Shown one piece after another: positions 26,030 through 38,719 of a stretch of 64,000 nucleotides of DNA; the stretch's first letter is position 1, and each line of letters starts with the position of its first letter. A program made the translations under genes and the position numbers. Below the pieces are notes generated by a model, which ran no database searches, was not told the DNA's origin, and worked only from the letters and a program-made list of their open reading frames with translations. Source of the DNA: Margaritifera margaritifera (Eukaryota > Mollusca > Bivalvia > Unionida > Margaritiferidae); the NCBI GenBank assembly GCA_029931535.1, contig JAQPZY010001295.1:1-64000 (forward strand), given 5' to 3'.

Positions 26030-27842
26030 CTCTAATGTCTGTGACATTGTAAAAGCAGAAACTACAAAGTAGACTTCAACCAAAATTTGGTCCTGGTGCA
26101 GATTCAGTTTTGAAGTTTGATTTATTATTACATTAAAAATAATTTATGACTATAATATAAATGCCTTATTGAAGGATACTGTATGCACATTAGTTTTGGC
26201 ACGATTATTAATTGGTTATACATGCCATATGTTTGGGCTATTTTCCACATTTAACTTTGGGTCAGATATTTCCAAATTTTCTGAAAATTGGTGAAAATGC
26301 TGTAAACAATGGCTGCAAAAGCAACTGAAGTTCAGCATTAGTAGGAGACAAATTTTGACTATCCTACAATAAATTCACCAGTGAGACTATGCCAGCCTGT
26401 CTCTAGTCATTTCTTTGCAAATGGTTTTCTAACTCTCTTAACTGAAAAGTTCGAGTATAGAATAGACGTGCTTTAAAATCTCTGTGAAGGGCAAAAAGAT
26501 TGGTTGAACATGTCTGGATGAAGGTATTTTTTCTTTTGTGTTTTCTCTATTAAAAATCCATGTCTTGCTTGTGGTACACTGCAGACAAGACAAAAATAAT
26601 TCAGATAGGATTCAATACATACTTAGACTCTCAAGCTCAAGGAGTTCACTCCAAAACCTCCAAACCAATCTGTTCAGAAAACCAGTTTTGTTTGAGAAAA
26701 TATAGTCCTCTTAGATGAGCTCTAGATTGATGAAGATGTCTTGCAATATATTTTTCATCATGCAAACACGTGAACATTGATTTTGAAAATTGTAATACAG
26801 GATTTGGTCGGATTTTCACTGTTGCTGGTATGGACCCGTCTCTAAATTGTTTGATTTTACAAAGGTTTGGTTATTGTGTTTACAGATAGAGCACAAACTA
26901 GGTATGCATTTGCTTCTTGGAAATTTTTTATTTTGACAACTACCCTCTTTTCCAAGTCCATATTTCATCTTCATTTTATAATGCCTGATAGGTACAGAAA
27001 CATTATACAATCGACTGTATAATACATGTTAAATGTTGATGTTTGATTTGAAATGGTTGAAATGGGCTTGTAATGTACTCCTTGAGCATAAGATTCAAGT
27101 TGTGATTGATATTCTGTCTGGGTTGATTTTTAATAGCAAGAATAGAAAAAATGACTTCAATCTTGTATTTGTTTACTATATGTATTTTCAGGTGGGTCTG
27201 ACCAATGTCTAAATATATAAAATTGGGCTTTTTTTCTACATTGATTCATATTACTGGCTTCCATTATATTCTAAAAGTGAAAATTTTCAGTTGTCAAAAA
27301 TCTAGGGAATGTGAATCTATAGTCAGATAAAAGAAAGATGCATTCATGTAAACTTGTCCAAAGCACTACACTCTGGGAACAATGTAAAATCAGATATAAA
27401 GTTCCCAATAAAGTGATAAACTCCTACCTTTTTACATCATATTAATTTGGTTCTAATAAGATGCATTTGCTTAATTACAGTATTGATTCAAAATTCATAA
27501 TGATTCGGTAACAATATTTGGTCATTGAATTTTGTGTTCAAATTGCTCAAATGACAATTTTCTTTAACTTCGAGGTACTACAGGTTTAAAGTTCATGTGC
27601 ATATGAGGGTTTGTGAGCTCGAGTATCAGGCTGGGCACTGATTTTTAAACAAATGTGACAAAATCAAACTGTTGGGGGTTATAGCAGCTTCCTATTTGGG
27701 GTATGAAGAAGATTTTGATGACCTTAAAATAGGCAATGTTTGATAGTTTTATATAGTAAAAGTTTGAAAATTCCAACAACAATAACTTGGATACACGGCA
27801 TGACTTGGAAAACTAGCTCAGTCCTGATGTAATACTCTAATG
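25927..27842 (+). repeat. Left unit 14
   Basis: Full unit, 1,916 bp. It has TTTGGGCTATT (about 26233), AAATTGGGCTTTTTTT (about 27220), the first CTTCGAGGTAC (about 27568), and private GGCTGGGCACTG (about 27629). Confidence 0.92.
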
Positions 27843-27945
27843 CAGTTGTTCCCAAACTTTTTTGATCGCAACCCAAAATACAATCTTTTGCGACCCAAAA
27901 TGCAGTACCAGTATAGGGTTGCGACCTGGGGTTTGGGAACCACTG
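27843..27945 (+). mobile_element. hAT-like MITE copy L15
   Basis: 103 bp, consensus form. Confidence 0.85.
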
Positions 27946-29758
27946 CTCTAATGTCTGTGACATTGTAAAAGCAGAAACTACAAAGTAGACTTCAACCAAA
28001 ATTTGGTCCTGGTGCAGATTCAGTTTTGAAGTTTGATTTATTATTACATTAAAAATAATTTATGACTATAATATAAATGCCTTATTGAAGGATACTGTAT
28101 GCACATTAGTTTTGGCACGATTATTAATTGGTTATACATGCCATATGTTTGGTCTATTTTCCACATTTAACTTTGGGTCAGATATTTCCAAATTTTCTGA
28201 AAATTGGTGAAAATGCTGTAAACAATGGCTGCAAAAGCAACTGAAGTTCAGCATTAGTAGGAGACAAATTTTGACTATCCTACAATAAATTCACCAGTGA
28301 GACTATGCCAGCCTGTCTCTAGTCATTTCTTTGCAAATGGTTTTCTAACTCTCTTAACTGAAAAGTTCGAGTATAGAATAGACGTGCTTTAAAATCTCTG
28401 TGAAGGGCAAAAAGATTGGTTGAACATGTCTGGATGAAGGTATTTTTTCTTTTGTGTTTTCTCTATTAAAAATCCATGTCTTGCTTGTGGTACACTGCAG
28501 ACAAGACAAAAATAATTCAGATAGGATTCAATACATACTTAGACTCTCAAGCTCAAGGAGTTCACTCCAAAACCTCCAAACCAATCTGTTCAGAAAACCA
28601 GTTTTGTTTGAGAAAATATAGCCCTCTTAGATGAGCTCTAGATTGATGAAGATGTCTTGCAATATATTTTTCATCATGCAAACACGTGAACATTGATTTT
28701 GAAAATTGTAATACAGGATTTGGTCGGATTTTCACTGTTGCTGGTATGGACCAGTCTCTAAATTGTTTGATTTTACAAAGGTTTGGTTATTGTGTTTACA
28801 GATAGAGCACAAACTAGGTATGCATTTGCTTCTTGGAAATTTTTTATTTTGACAACTACCCTCTTTTCCAAGTCCATATGTCATCTTCATTTTATAATGC
28901 CTGATAGGTACAGAAACATTATACAATCGACTGTATAATACATGTTAAATGTTGATGTTTGATTTGAAATCGGTTGAAATGGGCTTGTAATGTACTCCTT
29001 GAGCATAAGATTCAAGTTGTGATTGATATTCTGTCTGGGTTGATTTTTAATAGCAAGAATAGAAAAAATGACTTCAATCTTGTATTTGTTTACTATATGT
29101 ATTTTCAGGTGGGTCTGACCAATGTCTAAATATATAAAATTTGGCTTTTTTTCTACATTGATTCATATTACTGGTTTCCATTATATTCTAAAAGTGAACA
29201 TTTTCAGTTGTCAAAAGTCTAGGGAATGTGAATCTATAGTCAGATAAAAGAAAGATGCATTCATGTAAACTTGTCCAAAGCACTACACTCTGGGAGCAAT
29301 GTAAAATTAGATATAAAGTTCCCAATAAAGTGATAAACTCCTACCTTTTTACATCATATTAATTTGGTTCTAATAAGATGCATTTGCTTAATTACAGTAT
29401 TGATTCAAAATTCATAATGATTCGGTAACAATATTTGGTCATTGAATTTTGTGTTCAAATTGCTCAAATGACAATTTTCTTTAACTTCGAGTTACTACAG
29501 GTTTAAAGTTCATGTGCATATGAGGGTTTGTGAGCTCGAGTATCAGGCTGGCACTGATTTTTAAACAAATGTGACAAAATCAAACTGTTGGGGGTTATAG
29601 CAGCTTCCTATTTAGGGTATGAAGAAGATTTTGATGACCTTAAAATAGGCAATGTTTGATAGTTTTATATAGTAAAAGTTTGAAAATTCCAACAACAATA
29701 ACTTGGATACACGGCATGACTTGGAAAACTAGCTCAGTCCTGATGTAATACTCTAATG
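27843..29758 (+). repeat. Left unit 15
   Basis: Full unit, 1,916 bp. It has the CTGGTTTCC, GTGAACATTTTC, AAAAGTCTAGG variant set (about 29172-29225), which is seen again in units 17 and 19. It has private GGGAGCAATG (about 29292) and TATTTAGGGT (about 29609). Confidence 0.92.
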
Positions 29759-29861
29759 CAGTTGTTCCCAAACTTTTTTGATCGCAACCCAAAATACAAT
29801 CTTTTGCGACCCAAAATGCAGTACCAGTATAGGGTTGCGACCTGGGGTTTGGGAACCACTG
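29759..29861 (+). mobile_element. hAT-like MITE copy L16
   Basis: 103 bp, consensus form. Confidence 0.85.
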
Positions 29862-31674
29862 CTCTAATGTCTGTGACATTGTAAAAGCAGAAACTACAAA
29901 GTAGACTTCAACCAAAATTTGGTCCTGGTGCAGATTCAGTTTTGAAGTTTGATTTATTATTACATTAAAAATAATTTATGACTATAATATAAATGCCTTA
30001 TTGAAGGATACTGTATGCACATTAGTTATGGCACGATTAATAATTGGTTTTACATGCCATATGTTTGGTCTATTTTCCACATTTAATTTTGGGTCAGATA
30101 TTTCCAAATTTTCTGAAAATTGGTGAAAATGCTGTAAACAATGGCTGCAAAAGCAACTGAAGTTCAGCATTAGTAGGAGACAAATTTTGACTATCCTACA
30201 ATAAATTCACCAGTGAGACTATGCCAGCCTGTCTCTAGTCATTTCTTTGCAAATGGTTTTCTAACTCTCTTAACTTAAAAGTTCGAGTATAGAAGAGACG
30301 TGCTTTAAAATCTCTGTGAAGGGCAAAAAGATTGGTTGAACATGTCTGGATGAAGATATTTTTTCTTTTGTGTTTTCTCTATTAAAAATCCATGTCTTGC
30401 TTGTGGTACACTGCAGACAAGACAAAAATAATTCAGATAGGATTCAATACATACTTAGACTCTCAAGCTCAAGGAGTTCACTCCAAAACCTCCAAACCAA
30501 TCTGTTCAGAAAACCAGTTTTGTTTGAGAAAATATAGCCCTCTTAGATGAGCTCTAGATTGATGAAGATGTCTTGCAATATATTTTTCATCATGCAAACA
30601 CGTGAACATTGATTTTGAAAATTGTAATACAGGATTTGGTCGGATTTTCACTGTTGCTGGTATGGACCCGTCTCTAAATTGTTTGATTTTACAAAGGTTT
30701 GGTTATTGTGTTTACAGATAGAGCACAAACTAGGTATGCATTTGCTTCTTGGAAATTTTTTATTTTGACAACTACCCTCTTTTCCAAGTCCATATTTCAT
30801 CTTCATTTTATAATGCCTGATAGGTACAGAAACATTATACAATCGACTGTATAATACATGTTAAATGTTGATGTTTGATTTGAAATCGGTTGAAATGGGC
30901 TTGTAATGTACTCCTTGAGCATAAGATTCAAGTTGTGATTGATATTCTGTCTGGGTTGATTTTTAATAGCAAGAATAGAAAAAATGACTTCAATCTTGTA
31001 TTTGTTTACTATATGTATTTTCAGGTGGGTCTGACCAATGTCTAAATATATAAAATTGGGCTTTTTTTCTACATTGATTCATATTACTGGCTTCCATTAT
31101 ATTCTAAAAGTGAAACATTTTCAGTTGTCAAAAATCTAGGGAATGTGAATCTATAGTCAGATAAAAGAAAGATGCATTCATGTAAACTTGTCCAAAGCAC
31201 TACACTCTGGGAACAATGTAAAATCAGATATAAAGTTCCCAATAAAGTGATAAACTCCTACCTTTTTACATCATATTAATTTGGTTCTAATAAGATGCAT
31301 TTGCTTAATTACAGTATTGATTCAAAATTCATAATGATTCGGTAACAATATTTGGTCATTGAATTTTGTGTTCAAATTGCTCAAATGACAATTTTCTTTA
31401 ACTTCGAGGTACTACAGGTTTAAAGTTCATGTGCATATGAGGGTTTGTGAGCTCGAGTATCAGGCTGGCACTGATTTTTAAACAAATGTGACAAAATCAA
31501 ACTGTTGGGGTTATAGCAGCTTCCTATTTGGGGTATGAAGAAGATTTTGATGACCTTAAAATAGGCAATGTTTGATAGTTTTATATAGTAAAAGTTTGAA
31601 AATTCCAACAACAATAACTTGGATACACGGCATGACTTGGAAAACTAGCTCAGTCCTGATGTAATACTCTAATG
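29759..31674 (+). repeat. Left unit 16
   Basis: Full unit, 1,916 bp. It has AGTTATGGCACGATTAATAA and GGTTTTACATG (about 30023-30055), and AACTTAAAAG (about 30272). Unit 19 shares these. It has private GAAGAGACG (about 30292). Confidence 0.92.
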
Positions 31675-31777
31675 CAGTTGTTCCCAAACTTTTTTGATCG
31701 CAACCCAAAATACAATCTTTTGCGACCCAAAATGCAGTACCAGTATAGGGTTGCGACCTGGGGTTTGGGAACCACTG
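31675..31777 (+). mobile_element. hAT-like MITE copy L17
   Basis: 103 bp, consensus form. Confidence 0.85.
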
Positions 31778-33590
31778 CTCTAATGTCTGTGACATTGTAA
31801 AAGCAGAAACTACAAAGTAGACTTCAACCAAAATTTGGTCCTGGTGCAGATTCAGTTTTGAAGTTTGATTTATTATTACATTAAAAATAATTTATGACTA
31901 TAATATAAATGCCTTATTGAAGGATACTGTATGCACATTAGTTTTGGCACGATTATTAATTGGTTATACATGCCATATGTTTGGGCTATTTTCCACATTT
32001 AACTTTGGGTCAGATATTTCCAAATTTTCTGAAAATTGGTGAAAATGCTGTAAACAATGGCTGCAAAAGCAACTGAAGTTCAGCATTAGTAGGAGACAAA
32101 TTTTGACTATCCTACAATAAATTCACCAGTGAGACTATGCCAGCCTGTCTCTAGTCATTTCTTTGCAAATGGTTTTCTAACTCTCTTAACTGAAAAGTTC
32201 GAGTATAGAATAGACGTGCTTTAAAATCTCTGTGAAGGGCAAAAAGATTGGTTGAACATGTCTGGATGAAGGTATTTTTTCTTTTGTGTTTTCTCTATTA
32301 AAAATCCATGTCTTGCTTGTGGTACACTGCAGACAAGACAAAAATAATTCAGATAGGATTCAATACATACTTAGACTCTCAAGCTCAAGGAGTTCACTCC
32401 AAAACCTCCAAACCAATCTGTTCAGAAAACCAGTTTTGTTTGAGAAAATATAGTCCTCTTAGATGAGCTCTAGATTGATGAAGATGTCTTGCAATATATT
32501 TTTCATCATGCAAACACGTGAACATTGATTTTGAAAATTGTAATACAGGATTTGGTCGGATTTTCACTGTTGCTGGTATGGACCCGTCTCTAAATTGTTT
32601 GATTTTACAAAGGTTTGGTTATTGTGTTTACAGATAGAGCACAAACTAGGTATGCATTTGCTTCTTGGAAATTTTTTATTTTGACAACTACCCTCTTTTC
32701 CAAGTCCATATTTCATCTTCATTTTATAATGCCTGATAGGTACAGAAACATTATACAATCGACTGTATAATACATGTTAAATGTTGATGTTTGATTTGAA
32801 ATCGGTTGAAATGGGCTTGTAATGTACTCCTTGAGCATAAGATTCAAGTTGTGATTGATATTCTGTCTGGGTTGATTTTTAATAGCAAGAATAGAAAAAA
32901 TGACTTCAATCTTGTATTTGTTTACTATATGTATTTTCAGGTGGGTCTGACCAATGTCTAAATATATAAAATTTGGCTTTTTTTCTACATTGATTCATAT
33001 TACTGGTTTCCATTATATTCTAAAAGTGAACATTTTCAGTTGTCAAAAGTCTAGGGAATGTGAATCTATAGTCAGATAAAAGAAAGATGCATTCATGTAA
33101 ACTTGTCCAAAGCACTACACTCTGGGAACAATGTAAAATCAGATATAAAGTTCCCAATAAAGTGATAAACTCCTACCTTTTTACATCATATTAATTTGGT
33201 TCTAATAAGATGCATTTGCTTAATTACAGTATTGATTCAAAATTCATAATGATTCGGTAACAATATTTGGTCATTGAATTTTGTGTTCAAATTGCTCAAA
33301 TGACAATTTTCTTTAACTTCGAGGTACTACAGGTTTAAAGTTCATGTGCATATGAGGGTTTGTGAGCTCGAGTATCAGGCTGGCACTGATTTTTAAACAA
33401 ATGTGACAAAATCAAACTGTTGGGGGTTATAGCAGCTTCCTATTTGGGGTATGAAGAAGATTTTGATGACCTTAAAATAGGCAATGTTTGATAGTTTTAT
33501 ATAGTAAAAGTTTGAAAATTCCAACAACAATAACTTGGATACACGGCATGACTTGGAAAACTAGCTCAGTCCTGATGTAATACTCTAATG
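31675..33590 (+). repeat. Left unit 17
   Basis: Full unit, 1,916 bp. It has TTTGGGCTATT (about 31979) and the CTGGTTTCC, GTGAACATTTTC, AAAAGTCTAGG set (about 33003-33056). Confidence 0.92.
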
Positions 33591-33693
33591 CAGTTGTTCC
33601 CAAACTTTTTTGATCGCAACCCAAAATACAATCTTTTGCGACCCAAAATGCAGTACCAGTATAGGGTTGCGACCTGGGGTTTGGGAACCACTG
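33591..33693 (+). mobile_element. hAT-like MITE copy L18
   Basis: 103 bp, consensus form. Confidence 0.85.
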
Positions 33694-35507
33694 CTCTAAT
33701 GTCTGTGACATTGTAAAAGCAGAAACTACAAAGTAGACTTCAACCAAAATTTGGTCCTGGTGCAGATTCAGTTTTGAAGTTTGATTTATTATTACATTAA
33801 AAATAATTTATGACTATAATATAAATGCCTTATTGAAGGATACTGTATGCACATTAGTTTTGGCACGATTATTAATTGGTTATACATGCCATATGTTTGG
33901 TCTATTTTCCACATTTAACTTTGGGTCAGATATTTCCAAATTTTCTGAAAATTGGTGAAAATGCTGTAAACAATGGCTGCAAAAGCAACTGAAGTTCAGC
34001 ATTAGTAGGAGACAAATTTTGACTATCCTACAATAAATTCACCAGTGAGACTATGCCAGCCTGTCTCTAGTCATTTCTTTGCAAATGGTTTTCTAACTCT
34101 CTTAACTGAAAAGTTCGAGTATAGAATAGACGTGCTTTAAAATCTCTGTGAAGGGCAAAAAGATTGGTTGAACATGTCTGGATGAAGGTATTTTTTCTTT
34201 TGTGTTTTCTCTATTAAAAATCCATGTCTTGCTTGTGGTACACTGCAGACAAGACAAAAATAATTCAGATAGGATTCAATACATACTTAGACTCTCAAGC
34301 TCAAGGAGTTCACTCCAAAACCTCCAAACCAATCTGTTCAGAAAACCAGTTTTGTTTGAGAAAATATAGTCCTCTTAGATGAGCTCTAGATTGATGAAGA
34401 TGTCTTGCAATATATTTTTCATCATGCAAACACGTGAACATTGATTTTGAAAATTGTAATACAGGATTTGGTCGGATTTTCACTGTTGCTGGTATGGACC
34501 CGTCTCTAAATTGTTTGATTTTACAAAGGTTTGGTTATTGTGTTTACAGATAGAGCACAAACTAGGTATGCATTTGCTTCTTGGAAATTTTTTATTTTGA
34601 CAACTACCCTCTTTTCCAAGTCCATATTTCATCTTCATTTTATAATGCCTGATAGGTACAGAAACATTATACAATCGACTGTATAATACATGTTAAATGT
34701 TGATGTTTGATTTGAAATCGGTTGAAATGGGCTTGTAATGTACTCCTTGAGCATAAGATTCAAGTTGTGATTGATATTCTGTCTGGGTTGATTTTTAATA
34801 GCAAGAATAGAAAAAATGACTTCAATCTTGTATTTGTTTACTATATGTATTTTCAGGTGGGTCTGACCAATGTCTAAATATATAAAAATTTGGCTTTTTT
34901 TCTACATTGATTCATATTACTGGCTTCCATTATATTCTAAAAGTGAAAATTTTCAGTTGTCAAAAATCTAGGGAATGTGAATCTATAGTCAGATAAAAGA
35001 AAGATGCATTCATGTAAACTTGTCCAAAGCACTACACTCTGGGAACAATGTAAAATCAGATATAAAGTTCCCAATAAAGTGATAAACTCCTACCTTTTTA
35101 CATCATATTAATTTGGTTCTAATAAGATGCATTTGCTTAATTACAGTATTGATTCAAAATTCATAATGATTCGGTAACAATATTTGGTCATTGAATTTTG
35201 TGTTCAAATTGCTCAAATGACAATTTTCTTTAACTTCGAGGTACTACAGGTTTAAAGTTCATGTGCATATGAGGGTTTGTGAGCTCGAGTATCAGGCTGG
35301 CACTGATTTTTAAACAAATGTGACAAAATCAAACTGTTGGGGGTTATAGCAGCTTCCTATTTGGGGTATGAAGAAGATTTTGATGACCTTAAAATAGGCA
35401 ATGTTTGATAGTTTTATATAGTAAAAGTTTGAAAATTCCAACAACAATAACTTGGATACACGGCATGACTTGGAAAACTAGCTCAGTCCTGATGTAATAC
35501 TCTAATG
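33591..35507 (+). repeat. Left unit 18
   Basis: Full unit, 1,917 bp. It has TTTGGTCTATT, AAAAATTTGGCTTT (about 34886) and the CTGGCTTCC state (about 34920). Confidence 0.92.
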
Positions 35508-35610
35508 CAGTTGTTCCCAAACTTTTTTGATCGCAACCCAAAATACAATCTTTTGCGACCCAAAATGCAGTACCAGTATAGGGTTGCGACCTGGGGTTTG
35601 GGAACCACTG
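35508..35610 (+). mobile_element. hAT-like MITE copy L19
   Basis: 103 bp, consensus form. Confidence 0.85.
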
Positions 35611-37423
35611 CTCTAATGTCTGTGACATTGTAAAAGCAGAAACTACAAAGTAGACTTCAACCAAAATTTGGTCCTGGTGCAGATTCAGTTTTGAAGTTTG
35701 ATTTATTATTACATTAAAAATAATTTATGACTATAATATAAATGCCTTATTGAAGGATACTGTATGCACATTAGTTATGGCACGATTAATAATTGGTTTT
35801 ACATGCCATATGTTTGGTCTATTTTCCACATTTAATTTTGTGTCAGATATTTCCAAATTTTCTGAAAATTGGTGAAAATGCTGTAAACAATGGCTGCAAA
35901 AGCAACTGAAGTTCAGCATTAGTAGGAGACAAATTTTGACTATCCTACAATAAATTCACCAGTGAGACTATGCCAGCCTGTCTCTAGTCATTTCTTTGCA
36001 AATGGTTTTCTAACTCTCTTAACTTAAAAGTTCGAGTATAGAATAGACGTGCTTTAAAATCTCTGTGAAGGGCAAAAAGATTGGTTGAACATGTCTGGAT
36101 GAAGGTATTTTTTCTTTTGTGTTTTCTCTATTAAAAATCCATGTCTTGCTTGTGGTACACTGCAGACAAGACAAAAATAATTCAGATAGGATTCAATACA
36201 TACTTAGACTCTCAAGCTCAAGGAGTTCACTCCAAAACCTCCAAACCAATCTGTTCAGAAAACCAGTTTTGTTTGAGAAAATATAGCCCTCTTAGATGAG
36301 CTCTAGATTGATGAAGATGTCTTGCAATATATTTTTCATCATGCAAACACGTGAACATTGATTTTGAAAATTGTAATACAGGATTTGGTCGGATTTTCAC
36401 TGTTGCTGGTATGGACCCGTCTCTAAATTGTTTGATTTTACAAAGGTTTGGTTATTGTGTTTACAGATAGAGCACAAACTAGGTATGCATTTGCTTCTTG
36501 GAAATTTTTTATTTTGACAACTACCCTCTTTTCCAAGTCCATATATCATCTTCATTTTATAATGCCTGATAGGTACAGAAACATTATACAATCGACTGTA
36601 TAATACATGTTAAATGTTGATGTTTGATTTGAAATCGGTTGAAATGGGCTTGTAATGTACTCCTTGAGCATAAGATTCAAGTTGTGATTGATATTCTGTC
36701 TGGGTTGATTTTTAATAGCAAGAATAGAAAAAATGACTTCAATCTTGTATTTGTTTACTATATGTATTTTCAGGTGGGTCTGACCAATGTCTAAATATAT
36801 AAAATTTGGCTTTTTTTCTACATTGATTCATATTACTGGTTTCCATTATATTCTAAAAGTGAACATTTTCAGTTGTCAAAAGTCTAGGGAATGTGAATCT
36901 ATAGTCAGATAAAAGAAAGATGCATTCATGTAAACTTGTCCAAAGCACTACACTCTGGGAACAATGTAAAATCAGATATAAAGTTCCCAATAAAGTGATA
37001 AACTCCTACCTTTTTACATCATATTAATTTGGTTCTAATAAGATGCATTTGCTTAATTACAGTATTGATTCAAAATTCATAATGATTCGGTAACAATATT
37101 TGGTCATTGAATTTTGTGTTCAAATTGCTCAAATGACAATTTTCTTTAACTTCGAGGTACTACAGGTTTAAAGTTCATGTGCATATGAGGGTTTGTGAGC
37201 TCGAGTATCAGGCTGGCACTGATTTTTAAACAAATGTGACAAAATCAAACTGTTGGGGGTTATAGCAGCTTCCTATTTGGGGTATGAAGAAGATTTTGAT
37301 GACCTTAAAATAGGCAATGTTTGATAGTTTTATATAGTAAAAGTTTGAAAATTCCAACAACAATAACTTGGATACACGGCATGACTTGGAAAACTAGCTC
37401 AGTCCTGATGTAATACTCTAATG
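35508..37423 (+). repeat. Left unit 19
   Basis: Full unit, 1,916 bp. It shares the AGTTATGGCACG and AACTTAAAAG set with unit 16 (about 35772-36030) and the CTGGTTTCC set with units 15 and 17 (about 36835). It has private TTTTGTGTCAG (about 35836) and CATATATCATC (about 36540). Confidence 0.92.
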
Positions 37424-37526
37424 CAGTTGTTACCAAACTTTTTTGATCGCAACCCAAAATACAATCTTTTGCGACCCAAAATGCAGTGCCAGTATAGGGT
37501 TGCGACCTGGGGTTTGGGAACTACTG
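37424..37526 (+). mobile_element. hAT-like MITE copy L20
   Basis: 103 bp with three changes: CAGTTGTTACCAAAC at the left end, GCAGTGCCAG inside, and GGGAACTACTG at the right end. It is the most altered full-length left copy, in keeping with its place near the junction. Confidence 0.85.
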
Positions 37527-38617
37527 CTCTAATGTCTGTGACATTGTAAAAGCAGAAACTACAAAGTAGACTTCAACCAAAATTTGGTCCTGGTGCAGAT
37601 TCAGTTTTGAAGTTTGATTTATTATTACATTAAAAATAATTTATGACTATAATATAAATGCCTTATTGAAGGATACTGTATGCACATTAGTTTTGGCACG
37701 ATTATTAATTGGTTATACATGCCATATGTTTGGGCTATTTTCCACATTTCACTTTGGGTCAGATATTTCCAAATTTTCTGAAAATTGGTGAAAATGCTGT
37801 AAAGAATGGCTGCAAAAGCAACTGAAGTTCAGCATTAGTAGGAGACAAATTTTGACTATCCTACAATAAATTCACCAGTGAGACTATGCCAGCCTGTCTC
37901 TAGTCATTTCTTTGCAAATGGTTTTCTAACTCTCTTAACTGAAAAGTTCGAGTATAGAAACGACGTGCTTTAAAATCTCTGTGAAGGGCAAAAAGATTGG
38001 TTGAACATGTCTGGATGAAGGTATTTTTTTCTTTTGTGTTTTCTCTATTAAAAATCCATGTCTTGCTTGTGGTACACTGCAGACAAGACAAAACTAATTC
38101 AGATAGGATTCAATACATACTTAGACTCTCAAGCTCAAGGAGTTCACTCCAAAACCTCCAAACCAATCTGTTCAGAAAACCAGTTTTGTTTGAGAAAATA
38201 TAGCCCTCTTAGATGAGCTCTAGATTGATGAAGATGTCTTGCAATATATTTTTCATCATTGCAAACACGTGAACATTGATTTTGAAAATTGTAATACAGG
38301 ATTTGGTCAGATTTTCACTGTTGCTGGTATGGACCAGTCTCTAAATTGTTTGATTTTACCAAGGTTTGGTTATTGTGTTTACAGATAGAGCACAAACTAG
38401 GTATGCATTTGCTTCTTGAATTTTTTTTATTTTGACAACTACCCTCTTTTCCAAGTCCATATTTCATCTTCATTTTATAATGCCTGATACATGTATGTAC
38501 AGAAACATTATACAATCGACTGTATAATACATGTTAAATGTTGATGTTTGATTTGAAATGGGAGCCAGGTAATGTGACTCCTTGAGAATAAGATTCAAGT
38601 TGTGATTGATTCTGTCT
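37424..38617 (+). repeat. Left unit 20 (partial, next to the palindrome centre)
   Basis: It ends at the junction and carries far more private changes than its neighbours: AAAGAATGGC (37801), GAAACGACGTG (about 37957), CAAAACTAATTC (about 38089), CATCATTGCAAAC (about 38254), an extra ACATGTAT in GATACATGTATGTACAG (about 38486), and GGGAGCCAGGTAATGTGACT (about 38560). Confidence 0.9.
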
Positions 38618-38719
38618 TTGATATATTTAGACATTGGTCAGACCCACCTGAAAATACATATAGTAAACAAATACAAGATTGAAGTCATTTTTTCTATTTT
38701 TGCTATTAAAAATCAACCC
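38618..38719. repeat. Palindrome centre: loop between the inverted arrays
   Basis: The left arm stops at GATTCTGTCT (ending about 38617). The right arm begins at ATATATTTAGACATTGG (from about 38621) in reverse orientation. The reverse complement of the left-arm end, AGACAGAATATCAATCAC, reappears at about 38720. About 102 bp between these points exists in the right-arm sense only, so it is the unpaired loop of an inverted repeat whose arms are tens of kilobases long. I see no transposon at the join and little microhomology. Confidence 0.85.

Larger units (their letters stand above)
1040..38617 (+). repeat. Left-arm tandem array of ~1,916-bp satellite units
   Basis: About 19.6 head-to-tail copies, seen by eye as near-identical blocks. 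The MITE start recurs at 2939, 4854, 6767, 8684, 10601 and so on to 37424, which gives an average spacing of 1,916 bp. Copies differ by scattered substitutions and by homopolymer length. The array starts inside a MITE copy and ends at the inversion junction. The strand given is arbitrary and defines the reference orientation. Nothing inside a unit resembles rDNA, histone genes or snRNA genes, so this looks like a long-unit satellite or a tandemly amplified segment. Confidence 0.95.
23381..38617 (+). repeat. Inner-left subfamily (GGCTTT type)
   Basis: From about 25,300 the poly(A) run is replaced by AATTTGGCTTT or ATTGGGCTTT followed by T residues. Other sites change in step: GGTCATTGAA, CTTCGAGGTAC, GGCACTGAT and GATTCATATT. 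All four are shared, reverse-complemented, with the right arm. The change is staggered. GGCACTG appears at about 23801, the GGCTTT tract at about 25310 and CTTCGAGG at about 27570, so the border was smeared by recombination or gene conversion. Confidence 0.7.
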
